DNA of 64,000 nucleotides from Rhabditophanes sp. KR3021 (Eukaryota > Nematoda > Chromadorea > Rhabditida > Alloionematidae): assembly GCA_963281155.1 (NCBI GenBank), contig CAUJLY010000005.1, positions 620,001-684,000 of the forward strand, in the 5' to 3' direction. The position numbers and the translations under genes were made by a program. Positions 24,793 through 38,221 of the stretch are shown here, one piece after another; position 1 is the first letter of the stretch; each line of letters begins with the position of its first letter. The notes beneath the pieces are model-generated. The model had not been told where the DNA came from and ran no database searches. It saw nothing but the letters and a program-made list of their open reading frames with translations.

Positions 24793-25661
24793 GAAATAAG
24801 TAAGACATAGATAAGGATATATAAATTCGGTTAACACAGTTGATATTAACAAAAATTCATTTAACACTTGTAAATAAGATCATTTTATTGTAAAAATATG
24901 TAATAAAAGTTATTTTCGAATATTCAAGGTTGATGTCTTTTAAAATTAATGATACTTCAAACGGAAATAAGGTATCAATTTGATTTTTTAATTTTTAGTC
25001 CGAAATTTACATATTATAAGGGACACCAAATAAACTAATATTCTCGTAACTAGATTCTCTAAATTTGACATTATAAGAAGTGATTTGGATATAATTTAAG
25101 TGAGGTTCATTAATTTGCCCTCAAAATTTGTGCGATGAACGTTGTTTGTTCTCTTTTTAAGGAAATGGCTGACTAGCTTGGTCACTTATATTGATAATAT
25201 GGGGATTAATGCTTCTGTTCATCACAAATAATTTGTAAGTTTGATAGATTAACAATTCCTTTACTAATATTCTTTTAGATTCTTAAAGTATCAAATAAAA
25301 TATACTTAAATAAGAACTTAATTAATTCAGTCAAAGAGTAAATATTTTCGCTATTTTAACATATTCATTTAATACGTGCAGTTTAATTTGGCTGTAATTA
25401 ATTAGAACGACTCAATTAAGCCAGTCCTTTTATCCGTTTTGAAGTCGTACACAACCCAACAACCAATTATATTTAGAATCACACCTTGATTTTTGTCCTT
25501 AATAAAGTTTACAAAACAGAGTATTTGGTAAACACAGATTAACTGAATTACTTCACTCTTCTACACAAAAACTTAAATAAAAAAATTTATTTAAAATGGT
25601 CATATTAGAATTAAAAATACAGCTAATAAGTTGCTATATACAGAAAAGTATTAAGGAAAAA
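24793..25661. other. Intergenic between convergent genes
   Basis: 3' flanks of the F-box (plus) and CCDC85-like (minus) genes; AT-rich, nothing recognised. Confidence 0.4.
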
Positions 25662-28600
25662 TTAAATTACAGTCAATTCTGCTTTTATGGTACCAGTTTT
25701 AGAATCTTTGACAATCTGTGTTTCTTTGTTTATTGTGATGGTTGAGGTTGTTCTTTTGAATTTGGCAAGGCATGCTTTGTGCAGGGCAACCCTTTCTGCC
25801 GAATTCGGAGGAGTTGAAATTAATTGGCCAGTTCGATGTCGTATGGGTAGGCCATTTACTCTGTCATGCATGTATCTTGGAGAAACACCGGCGATTTCAG
25901 CATTCTTGCTAATTGGTGTGATGAGAGATTCAAATCTGTTTGCAAACTTAGATTTTCCTTGCAAGAATGGAGGTGTTTTGTCTATTGCTAAATGGTTTAG
26001 GCTATTCTCGTTATAATGACAAAGAACATCTGCTGCTACCTGGTCTCTATAGGCTGATGAGTTATTCAAAGACAATATACTTCCATTTGATTTAATAGAA
26101 TTCAATGAAACGTCGGATCCAGTGCAACGGCTTAGTCTACCAATAGATTCACTAATATTTCCCATCGGAGGAGGAATATCATGCTGCTCATTACTCTGCA
26201 TTTTATAGTCTCTTGTTCCCATTTCACAAACACCATCTTCATCAATTTTGCTCAAAACCCGCATGTGGCCGCTTTCATGTTCCAAATTACATAAGCCTTC
26301 CTCGTTAACTGAAACCTTTGACAGGATCTTGACATGTTTACTATTTGTGCGTTTGGAGTAGAATAATTCTTCGTCGAGTAGAGGCGAGACACGTATCAGA
26401 TCAGAGTCATCTATTTCAGAGCTTCCATTGCTTCCTTGGCCACTTTCAGCAGACATTTGACTATCATTTCCTTTGACTCCAATCTCGAGAGAACTAATTT
26501 TTTTCTCTAAATATTGGATGTAGTGGAGTAATTCCTTGTTTTGGCTCGAGGAGTCATTTAACTCCTTTTCTGTACCGAATGTCCCCTCTTCACCAGCTGA
26601 AGCTAATACTTGTCTGCATTTCCTTAGTCAAAACCTCCAGCCGCGTTTCATTCTCCATGCTTTGACGTTTCGAACTAAGACTATGAATCCCATCGTCCTC
26701 CTCACTATTCTCCTTATCAGAACATTCCTTAAAAAGACCTTGCTTAGCCATCTTCAACAACTTCATATCTCTGCCCGTCCAAATAAAGACACAATCTTTT
26801 TAACTCCTTATTCTCATTTACCAAGTAATCATTCTTGGAGATCAAGTCATGAAGCCGTGCATTATATGAATTAACTTCCTGCTTGATTAAATCATTCGAA
26901 TAACGGCCAAACTTCTCCCATTCTCGTCCAAGTTTTTTAGCCTTCCTACAATCATCTTCTAACATGCTGCAGATTGATTTGAGTTGATTTATCCTGCCAA
27001 AACTTTCATCCACACTTTGCTGTAAGCTTTTAATTTCGCAAAGTTGTATCTAAAAGAGATGTAGATGATAATATGTAGGAATAAATGAAAATACTTGTGC
27101 CTACAAAAGTTGTAAATAGTACGTACCATCAGTATTATTATAAGATTTTATACAGGACTCACAAACACAGACAGAATAAATGATGACAATAAAATGGTTG
27201 ATCGAGTCACTATAAAGGGTATCGTGGTCGATCTTAAAATGATGAAATTAAAATAAGTAAAATAAAGTTGAGATGAAAGATGCTTGGAGTATGCCTTTCC
27301 AAATGTTGCCTGACACTTATTCTTTGCGAGAGGGAGAATAAGTGGCAATAGAAACAGTAAATTGGATTTGGTATGGCGATAATTGATGCTCATCCTAATC
27401 TACACTCAAAAATAAAATACTGAAAATTCAGTATATTTTTCAAAATGATGGCTTTGTGAAAGCAATAACATCCATATTACACACGAACAATTTTAGTCAA
27501 ATCGTAAGATAAAATTGACACAATTGCAAGCACAATAAACATTTTATTGTAACGCAATTGATATGAAATTACAAATAAACATATAAGTACTATATTTTTA
27601 TTTATAAACTACATACTTGGACTACTATTATGGTTTCAAAATCAATTTTTAATTTACTTTTATTATATTAATATATTTTTGTAACTAAATAAGTAATACA
27701 ATTTGAAGATGTTTCTACTTGGTAATTTATCCAATAAATATCATTTTCAATTAACGAAATCAAAAACTTCAAAGACCAGAAATCTTCTTCTCAGAGCATT
27801 TTAATACAAATGGCAGATAATTGTATAGCAATATCGTAAATTTTGAAATGCATTTTTTATAAATTGCAATTTTGTTTTTTTGTATAAATTGTAACACAAT
27901 TATACCTTAATTGCTCGCTTGCAATTCGAAAAGAAAGAAAACGTTCAAATCGTCAACAAAAAGCATCATATTGCCAAGCAATTTATACGGTTTTGTTAAA
28001 ATCAGCGCACTTATGCGTTTATCAAAATGTGGTATAATGTAATATATTATTTTTCTGCATATCATAATAAATTGTTAAATATGACAATAGTTCTTCGAAG
28101 AACGCTTTTCCAACTCCAACATATGTGGGTGCTTAATATTTGAATAATATAATAGCGTTGTATCAAATAGATATTCTTATTTTAATAATTGCAGTCATAC
28201 TGAAAAAGTTTCTTGTGATTTTTTTGTAAATGTTCTTTGTGAAAAGTACAAAATTGATATGAGTCATAGAATAAGTCGAGTCGATCTCTTCAGAAAAAAT
28301 AAACAGTTGTTGTAAGCACAGTTTTATAAGAATCCTTCAATAAAGTTTTCAAAAATCACAATAAGATATAAGTTGCATTACAATAATATAGATTTTGGGA
28401 TGTAATTTCATATTTAATGCATTCGCAATGATATAGATTCTGATAGGCAAAATATAATAAAGCGCATCGAAAAAGTATATGTTCTATTGCATGATAAAAT
28501 ATATAAAATTGGAATTTGTAATTCATATAGTAAAGTGTAGTGGAAAAGCAGTATTTCATTTTTGAGTATATTACTATCTATATACATAGAAGGCAATCTA

Positions 28601-29260
28601 CTAACTGTTTCAAACAACCCCATCATCTAATGCAATCTTTTAAACAAAAGGGCCAAAAAAGAAACGGTCCACGAAAGTATGTCTATGTAAAGGATTGCTT
28701 AAATCATATTAACACACTAATACATATTCAATTTAACAATACTACTAAGATATATACCCTACTTTGAAGGCTACACAGTCAAAATTAAATAAACAAATGA
28801 GTGGTGGTTGCGAATTTTTTTTAAAGTTATTATTATGATCAGATAAAGATCTATTTGATATAATGCACTTTTATATTAATTTGAAATATATCACTCAAAC
28901 AAACTACTTTTTGACTGTCTCTTTATATAATGAACTGGTTAATTGGACTGATCAAAGAAACTATTTTACTCATAACTAATTGGCGGTGTAGGCAACAACA
29001 ATAAATGTGACATATGTCAAAGGAAACAGGAAACTACTTACCTCGGTACGTTTATTGGATTCGGCTACCAAAAAACCTTGATTAGCCATCAATTGCTGGT
29101 TTTCATATTCGGTTACAGCTAGGCGTTCCAATAGTTGTTCGATGTTGAAGACTGTTGACGCCGAATTTAAGGTGGCTGAGGTGGTGCTTCCTGAACTGGG
29201 AGAGGACAGTCTTTCATGACAAGTAGTGTCGTCTAAGGATGAGGTCGTATATTCACTCAT
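25662..29260 (-). CDS. CCDC85 / PICC-1 coiled-coil protein, two apparent frameshifts
   Basis: Exon 1 is 29260-29042 (MSEYTTSSLDDTTCHERLSS...ESNKRTE). After a 2-kb intron, exon 2 is 27049-25662. Exon 2 opens IQLCEIKSLQQSVDESFGR and contains the family signature: SICSMLEDDCRKAKKLGREW, EKFGRYSNDLIKQEVNSYNA and ENKELKRLCLYLDGQRYE. These match the paired helices of CCDC85A/B/C; the C. elegans member PICC-1 links PAC-1 RhoGAP to cell contacts. The frame breaks twice. Removing one G near 26748 gives VVEDAKQGLFKEC, and removing one A near 26620 gives LTKECRQVLASAGEE. It then runs intact to TVI at 25664. Corrected length is about 534 residues. Otherwise intact coding makes sequence error likely. Confidence 0.85.
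27133..27392 (+). pseudogene. Antisense coding-like fragment in CCDC85 intron
   Basis: Plus-strand blocks inside the minus-strand host intron: FYTGLTNTDRINDDNKMVDR then VTIKGIVVDLKMMKLK stop. In another frame, VEMKDAWSMPFQMLPDTYSL then REGE stop VAIETVNWIWYGDN. Codon-like and rich in diverse residues compared with the flanking AT-rich DNA, but interrupted. Family unknown. Confidence 0.3.
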
Positions 29261-29923
29261 ACTGACCTTATTTTTATTCAAAATGATTTCAGTATCACTA
29301 ATGTGATTTTGTCAAGCGCTCCTTCCCAAGGTTGCTGCTTATTATTAGCACATGAACTTTACCTACTTTAATAAGTGGTTTACAAGCCGAATATACACCT
29401 CTGAAATACATATATTATTTATTTTCCAAAAGCAGTTACAAAAAGTAGACAACCAAATAAAAGTTAGTGACATGAAAAGGAGGAGGAAGGCCAAATAAGA
29501 TTAAAATCAAAAGATATTATTATTAATAAAGCCCCTCATTCATAAAATCAGTACGTTGTCATCAAAAAATAAGTTCTTTAAAAGTATGTAATTTGTATAG
29601 GCATATCTCTACAATCTCAAAGATGACTTAAATGAGCGTAAAAAAGTAAGTAAGTGTGTAAAAGTACATTATATTTAAAGCTTATTGATAAAGGCACCCA
29701 TCATACTAAATTGTCAAAAGAAATTTGCCTACTTGTACAAAAAATAAGATGTGGGGTAATATTATGGTTGGAGGAGATTGGATATATAAATAATTCTTGT
29801 TGGTTTCGAAAATTACTAGTTTGGAGGAAATAACAATTATAGTTAAATATGGAGTTGACAAAGAATATTGGTTGTGCAAAAACGATGGCATATGTGTGAT
29901 GGCTTGGGAAGACTTGATTGAGA

Positions 29924-30078
29924 AAAGGTTAATTGGAAGAATGATATATTTGTGGGCATGTAAGCTTAAAGACATCTAAGTATAGTAAACAGGCTAATGC
30001 CTTCTGTGAAAAGGGAATATTATTTAGAAAAATGTCACAATTAATTTGGAGAGCATGGCAATATTTATAAGAAAATAA
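29924..30078. repeat. Dispersed repeat, copy A
   Basis: About 155 bp nearly identical, in the same orientation, to 45601-45753. The shared core starts AAGGTTAATTGGAAGAATGA and includes AGACATCTAAGTATAGTAAA and AATTTGGAGAGCATGGCAAT. Both copies end in TTATAAGAAAATAA. Roughly a dozen differences by eye. No ORF or terminal inverted repeat is obvious. Confidence 0.8.
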
Positions 30079-30313
30079 ATGCCTTGCAATAACAATAATA
30101 CAAAGTTTAGACAATAAAAATGGTAAGACTAATAACAATAAATTAAGTATAAAAGCAACTTGAACTGCTGTTCCGGATTAACCTCTTATCATCGGTTTAA
30201 TTTAAAGTAACTTAGTGTATCTGTTTATTGCTCTTGGTGATTAGCATAAAATAAAATGTCGAGCATAAAAATAGTGAAAGACTTTTAAGAAGAGACATAT
30301 TTAAATTCCATAC

Positions 30314-30445
30314 CTTCAACAATAAGGACCCATTGTTGTGGAAAAGGTTTTTGATGGCCTCACAGAAGGTAAGTGCCATTGATAGCCAATTATCTGTGTT
30401 GAGTTGGTACCTGACACAAAGGCTTTTTGACAACTCATACGTCAT
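30314..30445 (-). CDS. Possible isolated exon (44 codons)
   Basis: Minus-strand ORF from ATG at 30445 reads MTYELSKSLCVRYQLNTDNW then LSMALTFCEAIKNLFHNNG. It ends LLLK at a good donor (AAG then GTATGG) in phase 0. Composition looks coding. It could be an upstream exon of the CCDC85-like gene (the next exons begin in phase 0) or a gene fragment. No family recognised. Confidence 0.3.
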
Positions 30446-31444
30446 TTAATTCTGTGACATGTTGTTAAAGTGAAAAAATTTAAATATACACATAAGCTAC
30501 CAAATTTTTTATTTCCACAAAAAAGCAAGAATATATTTGAGATTCGTCGAATGAATGTCCGCACAATCACTCTAAAACAATTTACAACCCCTGGTTTACT
30601 TGAGCATCATCAAAAGTCTTGCCGCAGATAACATTTTAAGGATGACGTCCATTAATTTGTTGTCGTGTAGAGTCCAAGCAGTGTAGATGAACTTGTATGT
30701 TGAGAATGACGACTTTCATCACACAATAAACCATTTCCAAAACGGCAGCAAAAAATGATTTGAAGGGAATTACGAAGCTTATATTTATTCTTTGCAAGCA
30801 AATTTTGTTAACCAATAGTTAAATTGTGGTATCTAAAAAAGTGCATTTAATTTGGGTTTAAATTTTATATCCTTAGAAGCCGTCAACAAATCTCCATGTC
30901 TACAAAACTGGATAAATTTTTTGGGTATGTCATTTTTATTTCAGTATCTTAATTAATTTACTCATTGTCATCAATAATTGATAACGACTTAAAAAATAGT
31001 AATGCCAAATTATAAATAAACTTTCTTCAAAAGGATTTAGCTGAAATATCTTTAATCTATTAACTGGCAGATCATATAATCTTTACACAATGAAACTTTT
31101 GCTAGCAAAAAATATGTGAAGTACCATCATACCTAATGTGCATATTATATATTCTATTATAACTTCAATGTATTTATTTATTATATATATTTGTAATTAA
31201 GAGAATAAATAAGACTATCTTTGGTTTTTGTTGTTATGTCGGTAGATGCTCTTAAGGAACTACGCACCTCTCTCGGAGAGATACGGGACACAAATTATGA
31301 TTTTGGTGTGGTTGGAATATGAATTAGTCAAAAGATCTTAAGCACACGTTAATCAAATGTATCAAGCAACATTCCAACACATTCCTTAACTATCCAAAAA
31401 ATAAATTAATGAATAATGCATATGGTTTATTGACTTAATCAAAT
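30446..31444. other. Intergenic
   Basis: No full gene seen. Two short coding-like scraps on the plus strand (MNVRTITLKQFTTPGLLEHH at about 30552, and MSVDALKELRTSLGEIRDTN at about 31235) may be gene remnants. I cannot assign either. Confidence 0.3.
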
Positions 31445-32436
31445 TTAAGTAAAAGAAATTCCATCGCCAAAACAATAAACAAATTCTGTCTTAACTCCAA
31501 TATCGAATTTAGAAAAATGAGAAGTTTTTTCACAGCCCTTTATTTGCTGTCCATTTGTGTATTTATTCAAAAGCGAAACCACACATTTATTTGATTTGTA
31601 AATGGTGAAATGAATTTCATTTATTTTGATGGTTGAAGATAACAATTTGTCAAATATATTGACGAATAGTAGTTCTGCTATTTCATCGGAATCAGCATAC
31701 ATGGGTCCGAAAAAGATATTGTTACCAGCTACTTCAATCAAATTAACAAAACCAGTTACTTGCTTTGTTTGATTGTCCAAGCAAATGGAGCCATGTGATG
31801 TGGGTTCGAGGAATCTTTCTTTAAGATACTTTGAACGGTCAATATTGCCAATTATTGTTTGATCAAATTGCTTAACCTTTTCCAGTCATCAAAATCTTTT
31901 GTATCAATAATGGTGAATGTGTGGTCTATTATAACATGATCTATGTTAACATGATTGTAATTAATTTTGTAGCAAATCATATGGTTGTCTCTTAATTTAT
32001 TCAACCCATTAGCTATATATTTTGCTTTCATTTCTTCGCGACAATTAAGGAAAACATTCACATTTTCCTTTTTGGCTATATCCATTAAAGCCTCAAATAA
32101 ACGCCATCCTTGCCCACCTCCGCGAAATTCGGGAAACAAATAGAATCCACCAACTCCAAGCATAATGCGTTTACCTTCATTGTTTCTGTAAAAAACTCCC
32201 ACAATATTTCCAACGTGAGCTTTTGTCTTTTTATCAAGTGCAAGCAAGAAGAAGTAATCCTCTCCAAATGCAGTCTTCCAAACCGAGTAGTCATTAAATG
32301 ATTTCAGCCATCCTTTTTCATTATAAGCCTTAATTAAATCAAATAATTCATAACTTGAGGTATAACTTACACTTATATAGAACTTGTTATAATATTCAGT
32401 ATCCTCCGGATTAAGTATAATATCAAAAGTAGCCAT
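31445..32436 (-). CDS. GNAT N-acetyltransferase, apparent 1-nt frameshift
   Basis: Intronless. MATFDIILNPEDTEYYNKFY opens a GNAT fold with the acetyl-CoA loop in LFPEFRGGGQGWRLFEALMD (residues about 106-125), matching the R/Q-x-x-G-x-G/A motif. After LSN the frame closes at TAA. One extra T in the minus-strand TTT run near 31867 instead gives NFDQTIIGNIDRSKYLKERF. It then runs to the stop at 31445 through a second, GNAT-like half (NLIEVAGNNIFFGPMYADSD). Corrected length is 330 residues. The two-part layout resembles nematode proteins with a GNAT domain followed by a YitH-type domain. Substrate unknown. Either a base error or a young pseudogene. Confidence 0.7.
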
Positions 32437-33059
32437 TGCAAAATAAACTGATTAATAATCTAATTTGTTCAAATATATATGTATTTCATTATCGGAAAGA
32501 AGCACACAAATATAACAGATCATTGCAACAGTAACGTTTATGGGTGGTGGTTAGATTTCAACGACATAATAACGAACGAATCAATATGAACAAAAGCAAT
32601 ATAAAGTCTGATAACATTCAAATAATTTTGGTGTGCAATTAGATGCACGTCATTTTAGGACATCAAATAGGCACATTCTAAATTATTATACCACCTAATA
32701 CATTAAACTATATATTTTTTAAGAAATACAGGCTTAATAATAATGTTTTAGATGGTGTGAAAGAATCTGTAGTTAGTTTGTCAAAGCACAACAATGGCAC
32801 ATAAAATATTGCAATGAAATAAAGTGGTACGTGTATGCACATACTGCTAACTATTCCGATTTTATTATGATGTGGATGTATTTAGTAACATCAGTACAAA
32901 GAATAGATTGTTATTTATGATTCTTTACCACGCCTTTAGAATATTTTTTATTATAATTTAAATCATAACAAGCATAATTAAAAAAATCAAATTATAATTA
33001 AATAATATACGATACACGTAATTAAGCATAAGGGGCAAATAAAGGCGGTATTTGCATGC
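32437..33059. other. Intergenic
   Basis: Between the 5' end of the GNAT gene and the 3' end of HRD1, both minus strand. Nothing recognised. Confidence 0.4.
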
Positions 33060-35340
33060 TTAATGGGAATTGTCGCCTTCTTCTGTTGAATTTGTCTTTT
33101 TATCTAAGTTTTCGATTCTTCGACGACGCATCGCTTCCATTTGGCTCAGAGACTCGAAGGGGTTGGGAGTTTGGTCGGCTGCAATTGCTGTACTTGTTGA
33201 TTCGTTGTGTTCAATACTTGAAGTGGTGCCGTTTGCGATGGCGGTATCTGTGGGATTGTCAATTGATTTGTTGCGATTGCTGGATAAGGAGTTCTTCAGA
33301 ATGTCAGACCTACCGGTTGAAGTTGAATCTTGAGTAGAGTTTGAAAGATCAGATCTACCAGTTGAGTCTTGAGGAGAGTTCAAATTATCAGATCTGCCGA
33401 TTGAAGCTGAACCTTGACTAGAGTTCAAATGGTCAGATCTGCCAATGGAAGGTGATCCAGGATTAGAATTCAAAAGATCGCTAGTCAATCTGCCTGATGC
33501 ACCTCCAGCACTTTGTACATTGCTGCCAGATGAACCTTGCGTATCATTCAAAACATCTCTAACCCCAACGCTTGGAACGCTACCTGGTGAGTCAGCTGTA
33601 GAATTAAATACCATATCAGAACTGACTCCAGTACCAGCTGAACCGCTCGAAGAATTCAAGTTATCATTCGATAAACCTCCCGTAGCTCTGGTGGAAGTTC
33701 CATGTGAATTATTAAAAGTCTCTCCAATAACTGACGAAGTTGATCTTAAAGTAGAACCAGACGTATTTGCTTCTTCAGAGGAAGTTGTTGGTGGTGGAGA
33801 TCTACTTTGAATATTTTGAACGACAACTGGAAGAGCATTGTATTGCTCAAATTGCATTCGAACAGCATCTAGCAAAGTAGTAATATTGTTTAAAGCTTCA
33901 ATTCTAGCAACAATGGCTTCTCTTGTATTTAATTCCATTGTTAATAGCTCTTCTTCACTCATGCCAGCGTAATTTGGAGGTTGGGGGAAGACATTGATAT
34001 GAGCTGAAGGGAAGAGTGGAGGTAGTGGTGGCAAATTGGCAAAATTGAATGGCGGCATATTTGGAATGTTTCCGTTATTGGGATTATTGGGTTGATTTGG
34101 TGGAACTGGATTGTTGTTATTTGGAGGTTGGGCATTCCCACCCATATTGTTGAACACATTTTGGAAGAAGTTTGGAAACTGGTTGTTGTTGTTATTGTTT
34201 GCATTAGGTTGAGCATTACCATTATTGTTGTTGTTGTTATTTACTGGTCCTTGATTTCTATTTGGAGGATTTTCATCCAAAACATTACACCTACAAGTTG
34301 GGCATGTTCTTTGGTGTTGAAACCAATTGCGGAGGCAATTCTTGTGGAAAACATGGCCACAAGGTAACTTTTTGGGTTCTCCCACACGAGTCATGTCATC
34401 TCTGCAAATAATGCACGTAATATCAATTCGAGCCAATTCTTCCTCGCCAACTTCGGGGAATCTGGTATTCATTGCATGGACAGCTTGTCTGCATTGTTTG
34501 ACATCTGAGAATATCTTTTTCAAATTTATGAATGACATCCAAACTGGACGCATTAAGAACAATGGAAGAGTGAGGATTTTGACCATCAAATAAAGGAACA
34601 CTGCGTGAATGACAAAATTGCAAAGACCTAAAAAGGGCAATAACAAATATTTTTACAAATCACAACTTACTAATACCAAGACTTATATACAAAAGATAAG
34701 TAGACTTTTCTGGCCAATTTTGTCCTGGTAATGTTGACTCGTACACTTGAACCCCACACTTTAAGGTAATATGTATTATACTAACAAACATTACTGCATA
34801 TTCAAAGGCAAAAATAGTATGTACAGAGTTGCCTTCATGTAAAACTTGATACAATGAAGACCAAAAGAAGTAGATATCCAAGAAAAATAGACAACTCAAA
34901 GTAGTTACCATTCGTACTTTGAAAAGTGTGCTGATATTAGGCGATCTTTCCATAAAACCCACTCGACATTCCATCAACCAATGAAAGCACTTCACAATAA
35001 GTAACAAGGCAAAGCAAACGACGTGCAGATAACTGAATTCTTCCCTGAAAACTGCAAACGCCAATATTGTTTCCATTACAGCTTGCCACGCTTGATCGTA
35101 GCAATGCTGAACTTCCGTATCTCTTAATGGGCCAAAGAAGATCTTTCGAATTAATTGAGCTACTAGGTAAGTTAGGACGGCTCCTTGAAAATACAACACA
35201 AATAGGGAAAAGCTATGTTTAGTTAGGTAAATCATAGCTGGGTAAAATTGTTCTTTTTTCCAAAAAGCATGTGTCACGGCTAACATTGTTGCTGTGAATG
35301 AAAGCAACACTATACCGGAGAGAGGCACACTTCTAGCCAT
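33060..35340 (-). CDS. sel-11: ERAD E3 ubiquitin ligase HRD1/synoviolin
   Basis: Multi-span ER membrane ubiquitin ligase that extracts and ubiquitinates misfolded proteins. Exons 35340-34671 and 34627-33060 join in phase 1 (ATT A / GT CTT) to 745 residues. The N-terminal half has about six hydrophobic spans starting ARSVPLSGIVLLSFTATM, plus FFLDIYFFWSSLYQV. The RING-H2 finger lies at about residues 295-336: ITCIICRDDM ... LPCGHVFHKNCLRNWF then CPTCRCNV, with all eight metal ligands. The tail is long: Asn/Pro-rich, then a helical MSEEELLTMELNTREAIVAR region, then imperfect Ser/Asp/Asn repeats (GRSDNLNS, GRSDHLNS, GRSDLSNS). It sits 195 bp downstream of syntaxin-5 on the same strand, so the two may be co-transcribed. 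Confidence 0.95.
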
Positions 35341-35535
35341 TACTGGATTTCTAAATACAAATTAAGTTAAGTTAAAAATAATCAAGTAAAGGTATAAGGA
35401 GGCAAGAAACCTTTAAAGAAACACACAATTTGGATAAAAACAAATATATTACACTTTCTCTTCACATAAATTATACTATTTCGATTACTGTCACATAAAT
35501 TATAATTTCTTTACATATAAACATAGTCTCCTGAA

Positions 35536-36636
35536 TCACGTCAAAAAGACGACAAATATCATGAATGCTATACAAATAGTGAAGAACACCTTGAATACCA
35601 GCCATCTATTCCGAGCGATTGTATTGAAATATTTGACTAACTCATGATGAGCACCTTCGATATTGATGGATGATTGTTCTACATTGGAGTCTATTCTAGT
35701 GATCATGTCGCCTTGTTCAGCAACTAGAGTCGCTAATTGACTGAATATACTTCCAATTTCATGGATATTTTTTTCTATTGTTTCCATTGCAGTGTTACGG
35801 GAGCGAAGATATCCTTCCGTTTCATCGAGAATCATTGCTTGATTTTGAAGTTGTTCTTGTTCGAGGCCATCCATGTCTAAGGCAACCCCGTGCTTTCTTT
35901 CATCATCCATCAATAACAAAGATTTTGTACTAGAATTGGGCAGCATCGGTCCGTTTGTACGTTGTTGTTGAGTTTGCGAATACATCCCAGCTCTATTTCT
36001 AATCTGCTTCATATTTTCTGTCCTCACTCCTAACACATCTTGGTACGTTTTTGAGACATTAGCCAACTTCGACTGCAACCCCACAACAACTAATTTTGAG
36101 TGATCTTGGCTTTGATTATGCGAACCGACACGTTGTTTTCCATACTCCATCAATAAGGCTATTTGTTTGTTTAGACCGGTAATATCTTGCTTCACTACTT
36201 TTGCCAACTCCTCAATATCGTTTCCCTTATCCTCAAATAGAGACTTTCTTTTTGCTAATTCGGCTAATTTTTCTAACTTTGCACATGTTGAGGTAAGGTC
36301 CCTGCTGATTCTCCTGCAAAAGAATCATTTAAAGCCATTGTTTATTTGAACTTACTTGGATAATTGGTTAAATTCGATTGACTCTTTGATAAGCTGTTGA
36401 CGACCATCTAAATTAGCTTTAGGCACATTAGCTTGAATTTTCATCTGGTAAGAAGCACCAGTGGTACGAAATTCTTGGGTTCTGTCGCGGAAAGGCATCG
36501 CGATAAGTGATATATCTAGATTAAAGTCTCCTTTAACTGGATCTTCTTGTGGGGCAATACCGAAGAAAGTCGTAATGGGTGTAGAAACGTTGTGTGCGTG
36601 CCTGTTCCTCAAGTTGTCGACTTGTTGTGCAAACAT
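35536..36636 (-). CDS. Syntaxin-5 (Golgi Qa-SNARE)
   Basis: Qa-SNARE for ER-Golgi and intra-Golgi fusion. Exons 36636-36356 and 36313-35536 join in phase 2 (AA / G) to 352 residues. A Sly1-binding peptide (MPFRDRTQEF) lies at about residues 47-56, followed by the three-helix Habc region (LTSTCAKLEKLAELAKRKSL). The SNARE helix is at about 265-325 with the zero-layer Gln in IFSQLATLVAEQGDM. A C-terminal anchor WLVFKVFFTICIAFMIFVVF follows. A few codons upstream of the chosen ATG are also open, so the N-terminus could be slightly longer. C. elegans names syx-5/syn-3 refer to this gene. Confidence 0.93.
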
Positions 36637-37361
36637 TCGCCTGTTCGCAAGAATAGAGGCTGAAATAGTATTAAAATTATAGAGATATTTGCATCTTCAA
36701 ATGGTAAATACAAAAATGAATACGTATACTATTGGATGTATAGGTTGTTATTGCCACGTATCTTTACAATCTATATATTTAGATAACTTTTTTCAAGGGA
36801 CACGTTAATGTGATGCCTTTTTTGTGTAAACCAGGAAAGACACACTAAAGGCCACCTTGATAGTTAATTAGAATCGCAGAAATAAAAACTTAATTACGTT
36901 GCTGAAACATATAACAATAAACAATATACTTTGCTCCAACTTTTCCAGTTACTAATCAAAGAACATAGAAGATAGTATCAAATAGATTTATCAATACAAA
37001 CAAATAAAAAACAACAATTAAATGTAAAGTTTTGCAAATCCCATAAAACTCAATAATTAAGCACTCAAAAGCAACTCTGTCAACAAATAGACAAAAAATA
37101 CTTCATCACTTCAAGGCCTTTTATTTTTATATCTGGTCGCACCCACAAAAGTGTGCAACGTGTTTAGAGTGTGTATCGCTTCTCCAAAGAACACATCAGC
37201 ACCAATGAAGTAAATTGTGCACATACACTTTTAATTCACATTAAGGCCCATAAAATTGGTATTAAAAAGACAATTTGGATAGGAGTATTAATATTTATTG
37301 GATTACTTATAATTAAAATCCTTTTGCTTTCGTTAGAGTGTATTATATTGTATTTTATAGG
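36637..37361. other. Divergent promoter region
   Basis: Shared upstream region of syntaxin-5 (minus) and the EF-hand gene (plus). It ends in TTTTATAG directly before the EF-hand ATG, a candidate trans-splice acceptor. The 69-codon ORF at 37171 is not supported. Confidence 0.4.
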
Positions 37362-38000
37362 ATGTCTGGCTACTATTTGAAGGCTCTATTTTTGGTTATT
37401 GCTTTCTGTTTGCTGGCGGTACATTGTCACAACCCCAATCAGATGCCAGGAACTGGGCACCAAAATCAAGCACAACAGCACAACAATATGGAGCAATTTG
37501 GAGGGCAAGCCGCTCAAGATTCAGCTCATATCAAAGAACATTTGGACGGAAAAGTAGACCCAACTGGTAAGTAACTAATATTATTAAAGTGTAACAATTA
37601 TTGAATTAAATATTGGGGATCAAAATGAGAAATCTATTAAAAATAGAAGCGTTCATTAAATTAATACTAGCATTAATTTTCAGCTAATATGACCCCGGAA
37701 CAATTGCAATTTCATTACTTCAACATGCACGATCTTGACAAAAATGGTAAATTAGATGGAGTTGAACTAATTAAAGCAATAACTCATTTCCACCACGAAA
37801 ATCCAGCTCCCAACCACGACGCCAACGTACCTCCACCACTTCCTTCCGAACTTGAGCTAGAACAGATGATTGATTCTATCCTAAACGAAGATGACTTCAA
37901 CGGAGATGGTCTGATCGACTACGGAGAATTCCTAAAAGCCCAACAACACAGAGACGCCCAACACCGAGCCAATCAAGCCGCCAATCCACCACCAAAGTAA
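37362..38000 (+). CDS. MCFD2-like secreted EF-hand protein
   Basis: Soluble lumenal calcium-binding protein similar to MCFD2, the partner of the ERGIC-53 cargo receptor. Exons 37362-37566 and 37684-38000 (phase 1) give 173 residues. A signal peptide (YYLKALFLVIAFCLLAVHC) is followed by a His/Gln-rich spacer. Two EF-hands follow: loop 1 DLDKNGKLDGVE and loop 2 DDFNGDGLIDYGE, separated by a Pro-rich linker (NPAPNHDANVPPPLPSELE). MCFD2 proteins also have two EF-hands near the C-terminus after a disordered N-terminus, so length and order fit. A Gln/His/Pro-rich tail ends NPPPK. Confidence 0.8.
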
Positions 38001-38221
38001 TTTCAACAAAATATCCATAGTATTTTGGCATAATATTTATACACCTATAATATTACTATTGTTTGTACAATGCTTAGTTATATACAATATAATTTTTATG
38101 TTATCTCCACATATCAATTTAAATAAACAATTAAAATAAGCATCAAAAACTTTATAACAAAACAAAAAATACTGAATCAATGTAGATAGAGGTAAACAAA
38201 ATGTATAAAAAGAATTAGTAT

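Noticed and set aside
25662..27049. Programmed frameshifting in the CCDC85-like gene
   Set aside because: No slippery heptamer or pseudoknot seen at the break sites; single-base error is simpler.
37171..37380. 69-codon plus ORF upstream of the EF-hand gene
   Set aside because: Runs through the probable spliced-leader acceptor and into the real gene in another frame.
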